64,000 nt of DNA from Lycium barbarum (GCF_019175385.1 NC_083341.1:19228203-19292202), one strand, 5' to 3'; shown: positions 24,637-37,290, counted from the stretch's first letter. Program-made: numbers and translations. Notes: generated by a model not told the origin, from the sequence alone.

Positions 24637-25653
24637 CCTTATTTCATGATTTTATCCCACTTTTCTCCAAAACCTTATTCTAAGCCGACCTTTGTGAAGG
24701 TTCTTGGATTGGGCACTCAAAAAATTCGCCAAGGTAAGCCTCCAAACATCGTTCTTGATTACAATTCGTAAAATAAATTCTTCCTGTAGATAAAATCTGT
24801 CCCTCAAAGTTAGTAAAAGAGAAAGACGTAATGCATGTATGATTGTTGTGTAACCCTTGTACTCGTGTTCATAAATTTCTAGTGTTCTCGATCAAGCTGC
24901 AGTTTCGCAATGCGGTAGGGAAAGGTTGCACGCACGTTCGTGGTAGTTGCACGACATCGAGTTAGGTTATGGTTTACTTGAGTTAGACCTTGATTAGTGA
25001 AACATATATATGACGGGAGAAAGCAAGATTAGATTGTCAAATAAGGAGTCCAGTTGGGTATACGATAGGTTGATGTTGTAGTATTAAAAAGGGTTGTAGT
25101 AGTGAGAAACTTAGTTAATTGTTCTAAGAGGGATATCAGTGTTGCATGTGTAATCATGGGAGGTCTAGAAGGGTTGGGCTGGATGCGTTGATAGATTAGT
25201 CTCAGTATAGGTTGGATTATGATATGTTAGGTGGTGCGTACTTCACTATACTAACTTCCGTTGTAGGTTTGCATGATTAATATCGAGTTCTAGTGACTTG
25301 TGCTAATTCGATTGGTACATCACTGATTCTGGCATCACTTCGTGTTTATGATTTGATTATGTTCGGCGGAGACATATGGAAAATGGCTTGTAATGGAAAT
25401 TACTGATAATACATTATGATGGATAATACTGATAATAATTGAAGATGAAACATATACATCTACGTAACGCACATTTGACAGGGGGTAACGATGTAGCCTT
25501 GTTGTGAACTCGTGGTCCAAGGTTCATTCTAGAACGAGTGGTGCATGGACACCATGGGCCCCCTACGGGTCATGGCTAGTTGGGGAAAATATTACCATTT
25601 AACATGTGTGTACATGGTTGGTGAGAGACTTCATTTATTTCATTGTACTTCCG

Positions 25654-25789
<136 letters not shown>

Positions 25790-26372
25790 ATGGTGTGTGT
25801 GAGTCTTATGGCATCACATTGAGGTATGATTCACTTTCGAGATTTCAAAGGTTGGATCCTTCTTAGTAAAGTAATTGGGGCTTCTCTTGCATTTAATGTT
25901 TACGTCCGGAAGGGCTAGAGTGGGATACTTAAATTGGGTGTTCCGTTGTTCATGGGTTGTTGATAATTGTTAGAAGGAATAATCTATAAGTAGATAGCGG
26001 TTACGAGCTGTCTGGATTCGTATTACCATTGTGTCTGCCGGTTAATTAATAAGCTCTTCGTGTTGTGGGAATAAAGGGGGAATGTAATCAGTTACCATAG
26101 AACGAAGCGGTATGAAGAGTTGTCTTAAATTCTTATCTTCAAGTAATGAATGTCTAAGAGTCTGAGATATACACTAGGTTGTTGGGTTATGTTATTACTT
26201 ATGATGCAATTAAATGAGTGATAGTGATAGAGGGACTCTGAGTAAGTCCATGATGCACTGTTATTTAATGGGAATAGCTAATAAGAGTAATCGTTAATTA
26301 AAGTATATGTTTATTTTGTTTAATTTTATATTATATTGCGTGACCTAATCTTAGTCGGCCTATGATGCTTAC

Positions 26373-26438
26373 CAGTACGTGTGGTGTACTGATACTACTC
26401 TCGCTACATTCCTTTTGGGGTGTAGGCATGTTTCAGGT
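26373..26438 (+). other. Tandem stem-loop of S4 LTR
   Basis: CAGTAC (26373-26378) with GTACTG (26386-26391), then CTACA (26404-26408) with TGTAG (26421-26425), then CAGGT (26434-26438). Confidence 0.6.
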
Positions 26439-26761
26439 TATTGCTGAAGGTTCCACTAGTTGGTTGACGGACATCTCCCTACAACTTTTCTCATCTCATT
26501 CCAGGCAGAAGGTGTGTTATTTTATTTTCGGTCTATTCCTTGTATTATAAAAGCTCTTGTACATGTCTAGACTAGATCCCGGGAATTGGAAAGTTTTCTC
26601 TTGATTTTATGAAAAGGGTTATGATGTTTTCCACCTAGTACTTGTGTTAGTGGTTACATAGTTGTAAAGACGAGTACTTAAATATGGGTTGGTTGGTAAG
26701 GGTTCGCCTACTAGGTGATAATACGGTAGGTGCCCGCGCGATCCGTAATTTGGGTCATGAC

Positions 26762-26937
26762 ATAATAGTAGTAGTAGTAGTGGTAGTAATAATTTAAAAA
26801 ATAGTAATAATAATATAGTAATAGATATATTAATGTTTAGTAGATAGGAAAAATATAAAAGAAAAGATAATAATAATTATAATAATAAGTTCTCAAATTA
26901 GTAATAAAGTATTAAATCTGAATTAGATGTATGTCAA
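26762..26937 (-). other. Leader of the Athila-like element
   Basis: AT-rich, with (GTA)n at its left edge; no coding. It joins primer site to gag, interrupted by S4. Confidence 0.45.
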
Positions 26938-26955
26938 TCCTCGGCAACGACGTCA
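26938..26955 (-). other. Primer binding site, tRNA-Asp type (Athila)
   Basis: Minus strand TGACGTCGTTGCCGAGGA. The expected Athila/Tat site is TGGCGCCGTTGCCGGGGA, so three positions have changed, all G to A or C to T, as expected from old methylated DNA. Confidence 0.7.
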
Positions 26956-26958
26956 ATT

Positions 26959-28381
26959 TGACGAGGGCAATGTGTATAGGATTTTCTACTCGTGCTCTGC
27001 CAAATTCTAGTGTAGTTTGTGATATCATCCCACAGAGATGGGAAAACTATGCTACAGACTTATAATATTTTGACTACTATTTGAGAGAATCAAATTGATG
27101 AAACGTGAGTCTGGAATTATAAACTACTCAAATTAAAACAAATCACTTCCGGAAGATTTATATTTTAAAGAGTTGGAAAATGTTGAATTCACTTGATAAT
27201 ATTATTTGTCATAGAATCTCAGTTTTCACACATATTTCTCTAAATAATAGTTTCTTATTGCTAATACAACTATATTTTGCTAATTAAGAAATAAATAATT
27301 AATTAACACTCTGTGATGTTATGTCAACTAATTGATTTTTTATTAGTGACGATTAAACCAAAATATTTTCTAGCTTGAATTTCCTAAGAGGTGTACAAAC
27401 CTCTTGCGGTTAAGCTTTAAATCAATAAACTTATTTGATTCAATCCCTTCGTGAGAATAGGACTGAAAGAAATAAGATAAAAGCCCCTCAAATAGATAAA
27501 TTATTTGATTTAACCCCTCTGTAAGAATAAGACTGAAATAAGATAGCGACTTCTCAAATAAATAAACTATTTTATTCAATCCCTCCATGAGAATAAGATT
27601 GAAAAAAAATAAGATAAAGATTTGGAATAATAGATAGCTAAAATTTACTATCACTCTACTATTTTACCCGTTAGCCATAAACTTTAATTTTGCTTCGCGA
27701 GAATAAAAAATTGATATAATTATAGCTCAGAGATAAAATATATACACGTGATGATAATGATTGATTAAAAACTATCATCCTTGCACATTTTGAAATATAA
27801 ATAGAAAATTTCAAGGCAAGGATGTATTAAGACCAAGGTAGTACTATATATATATATTTCAAACTTCATCAACTATCCCAACAAAAAGAGATTACTCCAT
27901 TATGGAGTAAGAAAACTAAAAAAGAATTTTTAGAAGACTAGAAATATTTAAAAAGACTAAAAAAATATTATTACTATGAGAAAAAGTCTAGAGAGAGACC
28001 AAGAATAGTTCTTGTTCTTCTTACAATTGGATGATCTTTTCAGACAAAAGATGTCTCCATTTATAGCAACAAGAATGCCCCTTTGATTGCTTCTACTTTT
28101 CCCAAAGTAAGTGTGATTACTTTGGCCAAAGTAAATGAGATTACTTTGGGCAAAGTGACTTCATTTCTCACAATATTGGCAAGATGACATCTTCCATATT
28201 GGCCAAAGTAGCTTTCTTCTTCTTTTCTTTGATTTTTAGCTTTTTCATTTCTCCTTTTTCATGTGTTTCTTTTCCTCCAAGATTTGTTAGAAAAATGCGA
28301 GAATAGGATATATTTATTCATGTTTTAATTTGAAATCTTACTTTTATATCCCGAAATTACATGAATAATTTATATCCATCA
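26959..28381 (-). mobile_element. Athila-like 5' LTR
   Basis: 1423 bp; on the minus strand TGATGGATATAAATT...CCTCGTCA, followed by AAT and the Asp-type primer site. The block CATCTCTGTGGGATGATATC near its 3' end is typical of Athila LTRs. It truncates the left arm of the inverted repeat at 28382; the partner 3' LTR and left target duplication are not in view. Confidence 0.7.
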
Positions 28382-28639
28382 ATTTGCACAAAGAAGGAAA
28401 AACTGGATTGTCAAGAATAAGTCTCGTCCAGATGGTTGAAGAATGGATTAAACAAGTATATGATCGATTTCCTTTTAATTTGATTTTAAACCACTTTGTA
28501 TTGAATAATATAATGGCATGTGTCTCAACAATCCTTTGATTGTTTGTTGCTAATAATTATACGGGTAAGATTGAAATTTTCCTATTTATAATTGAATTGA
28601 GGAACTACGTCCTTGACTTTATAAGGGATATAATTACTG

Positions 28640-29068
28640 GATTTACTGAACGACGTACTTTGTATTTATAAGAGTGTAATTCTTCTTTGCTCTTGAATCT
28701 TAGAGTGCACATTTGATGAGATTGTGAGAAAACTAGCATTTAACAATTGTTTGACAAACAATTCTACCTTCATTTGAAGACAAAGGAAATATTAAGATCA
28801 TCACATGATTAATCAGAACGCCACTCACGAGTTGTTTCCAAATAGAAGGGTTGTTCCAATATGTGTTCCCTTATTTCTTCATACTTCTCCTTTGTAGGTA
28901 TGTACCGCCATTTGAAACATTTAGCACACTGCACATCGAATGTTCGTACAGATGGAAAAGCCCTAGATGTATAATTTGGGAAGGATTTTCTTCGAGCACG
29001 GAGAGGTTAACGTCAGTAGCATCAGCGGCAGCAGGATGATAAAGCACCAACTCAAAAGGAAACCTCTC
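28640..29068 (-). pseudogene. MBD-family CW zinc-finger gene fragment, left-arm copy
   Basis: Minus-strand text encodes PFELVLYHPA, then after a frameshift FDVQCAKCFKWRYIPTKEKY and TTREWRSD followed by a stop codon in place of Lys. This is the mirror copy of the fragment at 29070-29378. The CW-type zinc finger (C-x2-C, W, then W and C) and its flanks match plant methyl-CpG-binding domain proteins of the MBD1/2/4 type. The frameshift and stop show it cannot make that protein. Confidence 0.68.
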
Positions 29069-29069
29069 C

Positions 29070-29378
29070 ATGCTCGAAGAAACTCCTTTTGAGTTGGTGC
29101 TTTATGATCCTGTTGTCATTGCTGCTGCTACTGACGTTAAACCTCTCCGTGATCGAAGAAACTCCTCACCAAATTATAAATCTAGGGCTTTGCCAACTGT
29201 AGGTGCATTCGATGTGCAATGTGCTAAATGTTTCAAATGGCGGTACGTACCTACAAAGGAGAAGTATGAAGAAATAAGGGAACGCATATTGGAACAACTC
29301 TTCTATAGTAAAACAACTCGTGAGTGGCGTTCTGATAAATCATGTGACGATCTAAACATTTCTTTTTTCTTCAAATGA
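29070..29378 (+). pseudogene. MBD-family CW zinc-finger gene fragment, right-arm copy
   Basis: A 102-codon open frame encodes ETPFELVLYDP, a linker, then GAFDVQCAKCFKWRYVPTKE, KYEEIRERILEQ, TREWRSDKSCDD. This is the CW zinc finger (Cys pair in CAKC, Trp in FKWR, second Trp in EWR, Cys in KSCDD) plus the N-terminal lead seen in plant MBD1/2/4-type proteins, where it precedes the methyl-CpG-binding domain and the complex binds methylated or histone-marked chromatin. The MBD itself (expected after a DGSRLWAIDKP-like link) is missing: after SCDD the frame runs into LNISFFFK and stops. It is a captured fragment, not a gene. Its mirror copy is at 28640-29068. Confidence 0.75.
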
Positions 29379-29699
29379 TGGTAGAACTTTTTGTCAAACA
29401 ATTGTTAAATGCTAGTTTTCTCACAATCTCATCAAATATGCACTTTAAGATTCAAGAGCAAAGAAGAATAACACTCTTATATATACAAAGTACATAGTTC
29501 ATCAAATTTAGTAATTATATCTATTATAACTAAAGACAAAGACGTAGTTCATCAATTCAATCATAAACATGAAAATTTAAATCTTACCGATATAATTATT
29601 AGCAGCAAATAATCAAAGTTTTTTGGCAAGCAAGTCAATTACACCATTATATTATTCAATACAAAATGGTTCAAAATCAAATTAAAAGGAAATCAATTG

Positions 29700-31479
29700 T
29701 AAACTTACGTAATCCATTCTTAAATCATCTGTCGGGACCTATTCTCGATGATCCAGTATTTCCTTCTCTGTGCAAATGCAAGTGTATGCCGGTAATGCAT
29801 ATTTTTAGTATCAGCTCTACATCCTTCATACTCTTCTCATTCTGCAACCAAAACAAGTAAGCCTCAATTAGAAGCTAGTAATTGGAAACATTATGAAATC
29901 TAACTTTAAGAGGTACTTGAAGTGCTGCCTATATGATCATCGCGATAACTTCTCAAGGTGATTCTTCTGAAGAGAACATGCGAGTTCAAAGCACTCATAA
30001 CACTGATTATTTTGCTGAATCTATCTTTCAAAGTTGTGTGCTTTTTTCATCCTTCCTTCCACGTTAGTTTTCCTAGTGTCCTTTTCCTATAACAACTTCG
30101 AATTGATAATGAATCTAATCTTCAAAATTAAACTGGAAGACCCTATTCAGCATGCAAATGCAAATTAATTGCCACATAAAAAGTATATAAGTTATACCCT
30201 TTAATCTTGTCAATGAAGCCTAACCAGAATAGTATTTTGAGGTTTATGGTATACATATTAATCCATAAGAAAAGAGATTTACAACTGCCACAAATTAAGT
30301 GTGAGCTAGTGCCATTCCGTGTGTGCAATTTATCTTTTTAATGGGTTATTAGTGCTAAAAATCTTTTGCAAATTATCTTAATGCACGTTGAGTTGACTTA
30401 GGCGTATGAATTTAATAACTATTCACACATCCAACATTATCAACGCAAAAGAAAAAAATATTCTAAGCTACATGCGAAATATTTGAAGCCAAGGTACAAA
30501 CAAACCCTCATTAGAAGTTCTGGCCAAGGAGGCAAACAAAGATTTGATTCCATTCGTGTTGATCCTCCCAAGTTTATACCAGGTCTGTCATCCTGTAAAG
30601 AACAAAAGCTTGTCAATTATTTTCATCTAAATAATAAGAACCTTGCAAATGCAAACATACTCTTGCATTCCACTCTGGAGGAACAGTTGGTATTTTCTGT
30701 ATTTGATAGCTGAAGGGCATGAACATACAACATACAGAATTAGAAGATTCTAATACACAAACTCAAGAACCAAAGAAATGGTTTCATATGCAAAACATGT
30801 TTGAATTATCAAGATAATGTGAAAAATATATCTCATATTACAGGCCAATCAATTGGTTCTAGTTACTAGCCTAAAGAGCATGTCTTAATAGCCAAGTGTT
30901 GCAAGAAACTCTTGGCATTTCATATATCGGAAGGTCATAATTAATAGCAATAAACAATAGGTTTCGGATAGGCTGATACTAGATGGTTATACTAAAAAAG
31001 AAGGCATTGAATTGCTTATTAAAGTTTATCAAGTGGTTATTAATAGTAACCATAATGAAATGTCTTAATAGTTGTTAGAATGCACTGCAAATTACAATAA
31101 AGGAAGGTTACACCAATATTGCGTGTATGAACTCTGTTAAATGTGCTAAGTTAGTAATAACTGTTATGACTCAATTTTGTTCCTGAAAAACAATAATCAA
31201 GAGAAGAAACATAGCTACAAATAAAAATATTTTTAGTAACTTGTGCGGGAGTTACAATCTTTGTAAAATCTTAAATCAAAAGATGTAATTCTTTGATTCT
31301 TCTCCTCACAGCCATCAACTCAAGGACTTTACTTGTTCGTGAATTGATAGACTAACCTGTTGATGGGATTTCATCACGAATAATACATGGAAGGCTTGCG
31401 GATCACCACCGAAGATGAAAACTTCTAGATTTGCAGAAGACTTATGGATACCGTCGGAGATGAGAGCTTCTCTAAGCAT
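29700..31479 (-). pseudogene. Unidentified gene, exon-like pieces in consistent phase
   Basis: Four pieces on the minus strand look like exons. Piece 1 (31357-31479) starts ATG, encodes LEVFIFGGDPQAFHVLFVMK and ends CAACAG before GTTAGT. Piece 2 (about 30682-30717) follows AAATACAG, encodes KIPTVPPEWNAR and ends before GTATGT. Piece 3 (about 30508-30594) follows TTTACAG and encodes DDRPGINLGG...LCLPPWPELLMR before GTTTGT. All three join in phase 0. Piece 4 (about 29710-29835), inside the right arm, follows TTGCAG and encodes NEKSMKDVELILKICITGIH, then a 1-base loss and a stop. The left arm keeps the intact end (KTGLSRIS, QMVEEWIKQ, then GTATATG) on the plus strand. I do not recognise the protein. 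A TATA-like TATAAATAAG lies at 31511-31520. It could be a decayed host gene or captured exons; chance open frames are possible. Confidence 0.33.
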
Positions 31480-31562
31480 TTTTGTTCCTCTCTTTTGGCT
31501 TGATGAAGACCTTATTTATAGTTGTAGGGAGGGAGTTTATGATGTACATAATCTTTTTCCTT

Positions 31563-32040
31563 TAATTTGATTGGTCTACCCACGTCATCAAACCTATCCC
31601 AAAAGTTACGTGATAAGTATGTATGTGGTTGGTTGATCCACGTCATTTAAATACTTGGCGATATTTGATTGGTTCTGATCTTGACTTGGCATGTTACATC
31701 ACCTATGCACGTGTCATGATTTTGTTGGTCCTGAACCATGTCATTTGAACACTTGGCAATATTTGATTGGTTCTTATATTGATTTGGCATGTTACATCAC
31801 TTATGCATCTGTCATGATTTTGTTGGTCCTGAACCATGTCATTTGAACACTCGACGACATTTGATTGGTTCTTATATTGACTTGGCATGTTACATCACTT
31901 ATGCACGTGTCATGACTTTGTTGGTCCTGAACTATGTTATTTGAACACTTGGAGGCATTTGATTAGTCCTTAAATTGACTTGACGTGTCACGTCATTTGA
32001 CACATGCAAGAACCTTCGGCTAATGGAGTGGACCCATAAT
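31563..32040. repeat. 98-bp tandem repeat, about five copies
   Basis: The word ATTTGATTGGTTC recurs at an exact 98-bp step (31661, 31759, 31857, 31955), with a diverged copy before it at 31563. Each unit has CACGTGTCA or CACGTCA-like ACGT cores and GTTACATCAC. On the minus strand the array lies just upstream of TATAAATAAG at 31511-31520, a layout like a promoter with repeated upstream elements. Confidence 0.85.
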
Positions 32041-32333
32041 TTGAAGACCAACTCAATGGACTAACCCGGTGAAATTGAACGTTATTTTAAATCCATTTCT
32101 TAGACTTAAATCATTTAATCTTGATTTGAGATTGATGTTTTTTGAATTTAGGAATTTATCCAAATTTCATATGAATTTTAATTCCACAAAATTTATATGT
32201 CGACAATAGCATCTATATATTATGCAAAAATTAACATAGTATTTATTTTAAAGGAGCATTCAATCAGCTATGTATTAGAAGATATCACTTTGTCGCTTAA
32301 AGCGATAAAACTATACGAAGCAATGGATTATTG
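32041..32333. other. Unassigned spacer
   Basis: No gene or repeat recognised. Its last five bases, TATTG (32329-32333), are the left target duplication of the S5 solo LTR. Confidence 0.4.
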
Positions 32334-32715
32334 TGTCACGACCTAATTTACAAGCCGTGAAGGTTCTAACTCCCCGAGTCAGTAAGCCATCCACAACCCC
32401 ATTTACAGCAGGTAAATAAGTATTAAGCGTAGAAATAAGCATACAAATCGATTTATAAAAATTTAAGCCTTTATAATCATGAAAAAGTGAATAAGTAATA
32501 TAACTCCCAAAACCTGGTGTCACTAGTACAAGAACTTCTAAGTTTCGATACAAGTCTAAAATAATACGAAATACACTGTCCGAATAGAAAAGACAAAAAT
32601 AAAAACGGAAGAGAATCCGGTGCTATAGATATGCGTGCAGCTCTTCCCGACTCTCTGAAACAGTCTCTGCCTCGGCCGGTTGAGCATCCTCAAAGGCCAT
32701 CAGCACGGATACCAA

Positions 32716-32772
32716 ACCTGCACACAAAAAGGTGCAGCAAGTGTAGCATGAGTACAAAATCAACGGGTACTC
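32716..32772 (-). other. Tandem stem-loop of S5 LTR
   Basis: Minus strand: GAGTAC (32767-32772) with GTACTC (32750-32755), then CTGCAC (32732-32737) with GTGCAG (32718-32723), running into CAGGT. Both stems differ in sequence from those of the other LTRs yet still pair. Confidence 0.6.
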
Positions 32773-34372
32773 AGCATGCATCGTCGACCGACCCGATCCA
32801 TAACGTAGACAAGGACTAGTCTACGAATTGCCATCACCACACTTAACCGCCATTAGTCCACAGTAATATTAATCGAATAAATCATCCTAACCTCAAGTTA
32901 TAAGCCTATGTGAGAGCTTCTAATCCACAAGTGCCTCAGTTAGCCTATGAGCATATAACTGTTCTATCCGTCACATAACATAAATTTGCACATAAGCGTA
33001 AATCAGACAACAACTCAAGTAAATCACAATCAAAGAATCAATGGTATGTTATGATATGCATTATTAGCTACTCCGCACATAGCCAGAGCTGACTTCTTTC
33101 GTTCACTTCCTTATAATACGTTTCCACAGTCTTTATCATTAATCTTTCCATCAAGATAATCACAAATTCGTAAAACCTCGGATTTCCATCAATCGTTTCA
33201 TTGGAATCATATCACGATGTCACGAAAAATATATAATGAAATGCATGTATAAGTGTGAACACAACAATAATCATAAGAGGTGAATAATCAACAACATTCG
33301 AAATCAGCAATCAATATCAGTCATCAACATAAATCAAACAATGAAGAATGTATGTAATGTAATGCAATGCAAGGCCTTTGTTTCCACCTCCCGATATACA
33401 CACGTTTGAATATTAACGAATCGTGACCCATGAGGGGCTCATGAGGCCCATATATCGCCGCTCTGAAAAATCATCGTATCACAGACCGCTTCGGTAGCAA
33501 CCTCGGATCACGGTTTCCACATATGATATCTCAAGTACCTGTCACTTAGCCGACTGGACCCATTTGTCAACGAAACGCACCAAAACATCTTCACTCATCC
33601 AGAACAAGATCATATCTAACTCACAATCATATCCTCAAATCGTATGCTATATAATGTATGAATATGGCATACATCAAGTCAAGAACAAGCATATAAGCTT
33701 GGAATCTATCCTGATGTTTAAAATATCATAAAGGCTTCACCTTTTTACTTCCTTTTTACTTTAATGAAGATATATAAGTGATATGCATACAAACAGACAA
33801 GACAGGCAATAACAATAAGAGACATAAAGTACGGGCATCAGACCCCAATCACAGATCTAAAGAATTGTACTGTTCTATCAGCAAGTGCCCAAAGCATGGC
33901 ATTTGTTACACCCCGTATCTTCGAAGAGCACTTATCAAATTTGAAACATAAGTACCTTGAGTTATGGTTAAGTAAAGCCACTTTAGAATATAAGGAGCAA
34001 GCATTATTAAGTATATTTAATGAGTGAAGGATGTGTATAAGGTATATCGGAAAGTTTTATAAGGAAATGAGTGGAAGAAATGGAGTAGTACGACTTTGGA
34101 GAAAGGATGGGTGAAGTTTTGTGTGAAAATTTTGGTCCAACTTGAGGGACAAATATCTCTTAGCATATGAAAAGTTTTGAAGTGAAATAAAAGCCTAAAA
34201 TGAAGTTCGTCGAGTCTAGTTTCCAACGAAACAAATCGTTCGTCGATAGGACTTCAGAGTGCAGAATTATGGACATTACAAGTTCGACTGACAAAGCAAA
34301 AACGCGTGCTACAGTATTGCTACATTACCGACTTGCCACAGTACTGCTACAGTGACCCCCGAATTTGACCCC

Positions 34373-34382
34373 TATATAAAGG
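34373..34382 (+). promoter_or_regulatory. TATA box of S6 LTR
   Basis: TATATAAAGG followed by GTAAAACCCC, as in the related LARD LTRs (TATAAAAGGGGCTAAAACCCC region). Confidence 0.5.
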
Positions 34383-35290
34383 GTAAAACCCCCTTTTTTT
34401 CACCAGATTCTGCCCAGAAATTTCCAAAAATCAGTAAAGAGAGTGAGGGTATCAAAAAGTGAGCAATTTTCAAGTGGCAGAATATTAGTTTAGGTCCGGA
34501 TAGCGCGTGGTTGTGATTGTAGTCTTGTTTTGAGGTGGATTTTGACATGGATTCGAAGCGGATATCGGAGATATTGCTACTTCAACAGGAGTAAGGTATG
34601 GATCTCTTTCTATTTATGCTAATACCGGTTCATTCACGAAGATAAAGTGGTTAAATAATTGTATAGTAAGTTGGTTAGTTATGGAAGTTGAAAAACAGTG
34701 TGTGGGCTGTTTTATGGTATATATTGGTGTTGGAAATAATGCTATTGATGTTGGTTTTGTTGTTGTTGTGGTTGGTTGCTGAGTTGAGGTTTCGGGCCAG
34801 GCATATAAGCAGGGGAGATGTTGCCCTATTTTCGGCAGGATATAGAATAGTTTAACTTGAAAGCTTAATACAAGTATACTATGATGAGTCTAACGATAGT
34901 GTGAATCCTCTTAAATGTAGACTTACGAGCTCAGACGAATAAGTGTAGATAGTTGGAGGCTGAACAGGTATGTTAAGGCTAGTCCATTTCTTTCAAAGGC
35001 ATGATTCTTATGTTATGATCTCGTACATGTTTCCATAACCACCTTGTTTCCAAGAGCTAGAAGTTTATGACTCTTAAAGCTTCTTATGATGTTAAAGATA
35101 AGAATGTTTTTATGAGGATTACGATGGTGATGATTTTATGTTTAAAAGTTTCGAGTTATGATTTTAACGATGATATGAAGATGTTGAGATACTTCATGAT
35201 TTTCTCGATTCTATTCATTGTTGTTGATCTCACCTTATGAATTGTTTCTTCGAGGTGAGATATAGCGATAATTGTTGTTCCATAATATGA

Positions 35291-35322
35291 ATCGGAGGTT
35301 ACCGACCTTACTTCACTCCGAT
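35291..35322 (+). other. Conserved LTR hairpin (S6)
   Basis: ATCGGAG (35291-35297) with CTCCGAT (35316-35322), enclosing GGTTACCGACC; the ACGTCA core is changed to CTTCA here. Confidence 0.5.
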
Positions 35323-35388
35323 AAAGTTGTAGCTTTCATATGAGCTTTCTTGCATACTATTTACATTATGTATATGAACATGGTATTT

Positions 35389-35640
35389 ATGGATCGGGTC
35401 GTACGTTCCTCGACACTAACTTATATGGATCGGGTCGTACGTTCCTCGGCACTAACTTATATGGATCGGGTCGTACGTTACTCGGCACTAACTTTTGTGG
35501 ATCGGGCCATACGTTCCTCGGCACTAACTTATATAGATAGTATCGTACGTTCCTTGGCACTAACATATGATGATTATGGATCGGGTTGTACGTTCCATAG
35601 CACTAACATTTATGGACCAGGTTGCACGTTCCGCAACACT
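35389..35640. repeat. 36-bp tandem repeat, about seven copies, in S6
   Basis: GGATCGGGTCGTACGTTCCT recurs at a 36-bp step (35391, 35427, 35463, 35499, then diverged copies). The unit length keeps reading frames open and produces repetitive peptides. Confidence 0.9.
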
Positions 35641-35768
35641 AATATATATATATTATATGTGTATATATGTATAAATAGGTGCTTGTGTACATATGATTTT
35701 AAGATGTACAAGTTATCCCTCCCATTCCATGTTACCTTTCATATCCATATATGTTGTTATTTATGTCT

Positions 35769-35834
35769 TACATACTCAGTACATTATTCATACTGACCCC
35801 CTTTCATCGGGGGCTGCGGTTCATGCTCGCAGGT
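35769..35834 (+). other. Tandem stem-loop of S6 LTR
   Basis: CAGTA with TACTG (one outer pair lost), then CCCCC (35797-35801) with GGGGG (35809-35813), ending GCAGGT. Confidence 0.55.
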
Positions 35835-36892
35835 ATAGATTCTCAGTTTGGTGATCCTCCGGCTTAGGACTTCTGCTCAGCTGCTTGGAGAGCTCCATTG
35901 TTCCGGAGCTTGAGTCATCTTGGTACAAGTTCCCTTTGACATAGACTTTTTTATACTCTTAGAGGTCTGTAGACACATGTGGATTCTGTACACATGGTTT
36001 GGTTAGCTATACAGATGTAGTTCGTTTTGGATATTCCCGCGTATAGTGGTAGCCTTGTCGGCTTACATATTTTGTGATGGTTGGTTAACTATGACTCCTC
36101 AGGAGACAGGTTTATTCTGGTATATGGCATTATGAGTTTATAGCATGCTTTTGCAAATTTCCATATTGTCCTTACTTTCAGTCTGATTATATCTAGCAGG
36201 TTCGTATGCGAGTGTCCAGCTCAGACACTAGTCATGGCCCATCGATTTGGGTCGTGACAGCATTCATACCAACTATACAATTGAAATTGCACAAATTCCC
36301 ATAACATGATGACCGGTATCCCATACTGGTGCTTGTCATCTCACGAGTATCGGAACCCTCTTAATTAACCAAATTGTTACACCCCCGCACTTTCAGAGCA
36401 TGAGCATGACACGTACGTCACCGTAGTAATGGAGTGTCGGAGACGTCCCATGATGTTTTGGAAGGTACAAGCCATGGGAAGTATGTAACAATGAAGTAAA
36501 GGATGATTATGATCACGTAAGTCGTAATCGTGAAAGACTATTTTGAAACACAAGAACATGACCATTATCATGTATAATAAATGATAAATATCATGTATGG
36601 AGAGTTTCGGAAGGTTTCGAGATCAAGCAAATTGAAGAAAATAAGTTTGACGAAAATTTGAGAAATGTTGGGCAGATTTTTAGTCAACTTTGGAGGGGCA
36701 TATCTCCTAGTATATTAGGAGTTTTAAGGTGGAACAAAAGCCTAAAATGTATTTCATCGAGTCTAGTTTCTAATACAAAAAACCGCTCATCGATAGGACA
36801 TCGGAGTAGAGAATTATAGACGTTACAAACTGAGCTGTCGGTGCAGAAACAGGACTGCTACAGTACTGCCGACCCAACTTAATATAAAAGGG

Positions 36893-36900
36893 GCTAAAAC
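36893..36900 (+). promoter_or_regulatory. TATA box, LARD 5' LTR
   Basis: TATAAAAG followed by GGGCTAAAACCCC; the same site is at 43675-43682 in the 3' LTR. Confidence 0.6.
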
Positions 36901-37252
36901 CCCATTTTTCATCATCAAAAAATGCTCCAAGGTTCCAGAATTTTCAGCCATCAAAAGGGCTCTTAATCTCACATAAAAGTGAAGATTTTGAGCAAAATTT
37001 CAAGCTACAGAATATCAATCGAGGTCCGGGCAACGCGTAGACGCGATTATAATTTCGTTTGGTGTTGGAGTTAGCTTGGGGACAAGAAAATGATGAATAT
37101 TTTGCTACCTTCATAAAAATAAGGTATGAATCATTGAATTTCTTTCTTTATCAATATGGATTAAGGAATAATTGCAAGAATAAAGGTTATATTTTGTTGT
37201 GTTGATGTTGTTGAATTATGGATTGAGGTTTGAAGAGAATTTTGGATAAAAA

Positions 37253-37290
<38 letters not shown>

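Larger units (their letters stand above)
28382..29775. repeat. Large inverted duplication (arms about 680 bp, 23-bp centre)
   Basis: Left arm 28382-29060 is the reverse complement of right arm 29084-29775 at roughly 85-90% identity by eye, with small indels. The innermost 20 bp are a perfect palindrome (AAAGCACCAACTCAAAAGGA at 29041-29060 against TCCTTTTGAGTTGGTGCTTT at 29084-29103). The 23 bp between them (29061-29083) form the turn. Each arm carries an MBD/CW gene fragment and, further out, an exon-like piece on the opposite strand. The left arm ends at the Athila-like LTR, so the original repeat was longer. Confidence 0.88.
33904..36259 (+). mobile_element. Solo LTR (S6), Del/Tekay-like, TSD GCATT
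   Basis: 2356 bp, TGTTACACCCCGTATC...GGTCGTGACA, flanked by GCATT at 33899-33903 and 36260-36264. Inserted in S5. Confidence 0.92.

Noticed and set aside
35340..35796. Repetitive peptide frames (YGSGRTFLGTN-like)
   Set aside because: Produced by a 36-bp tandem repeat inside an LTR.
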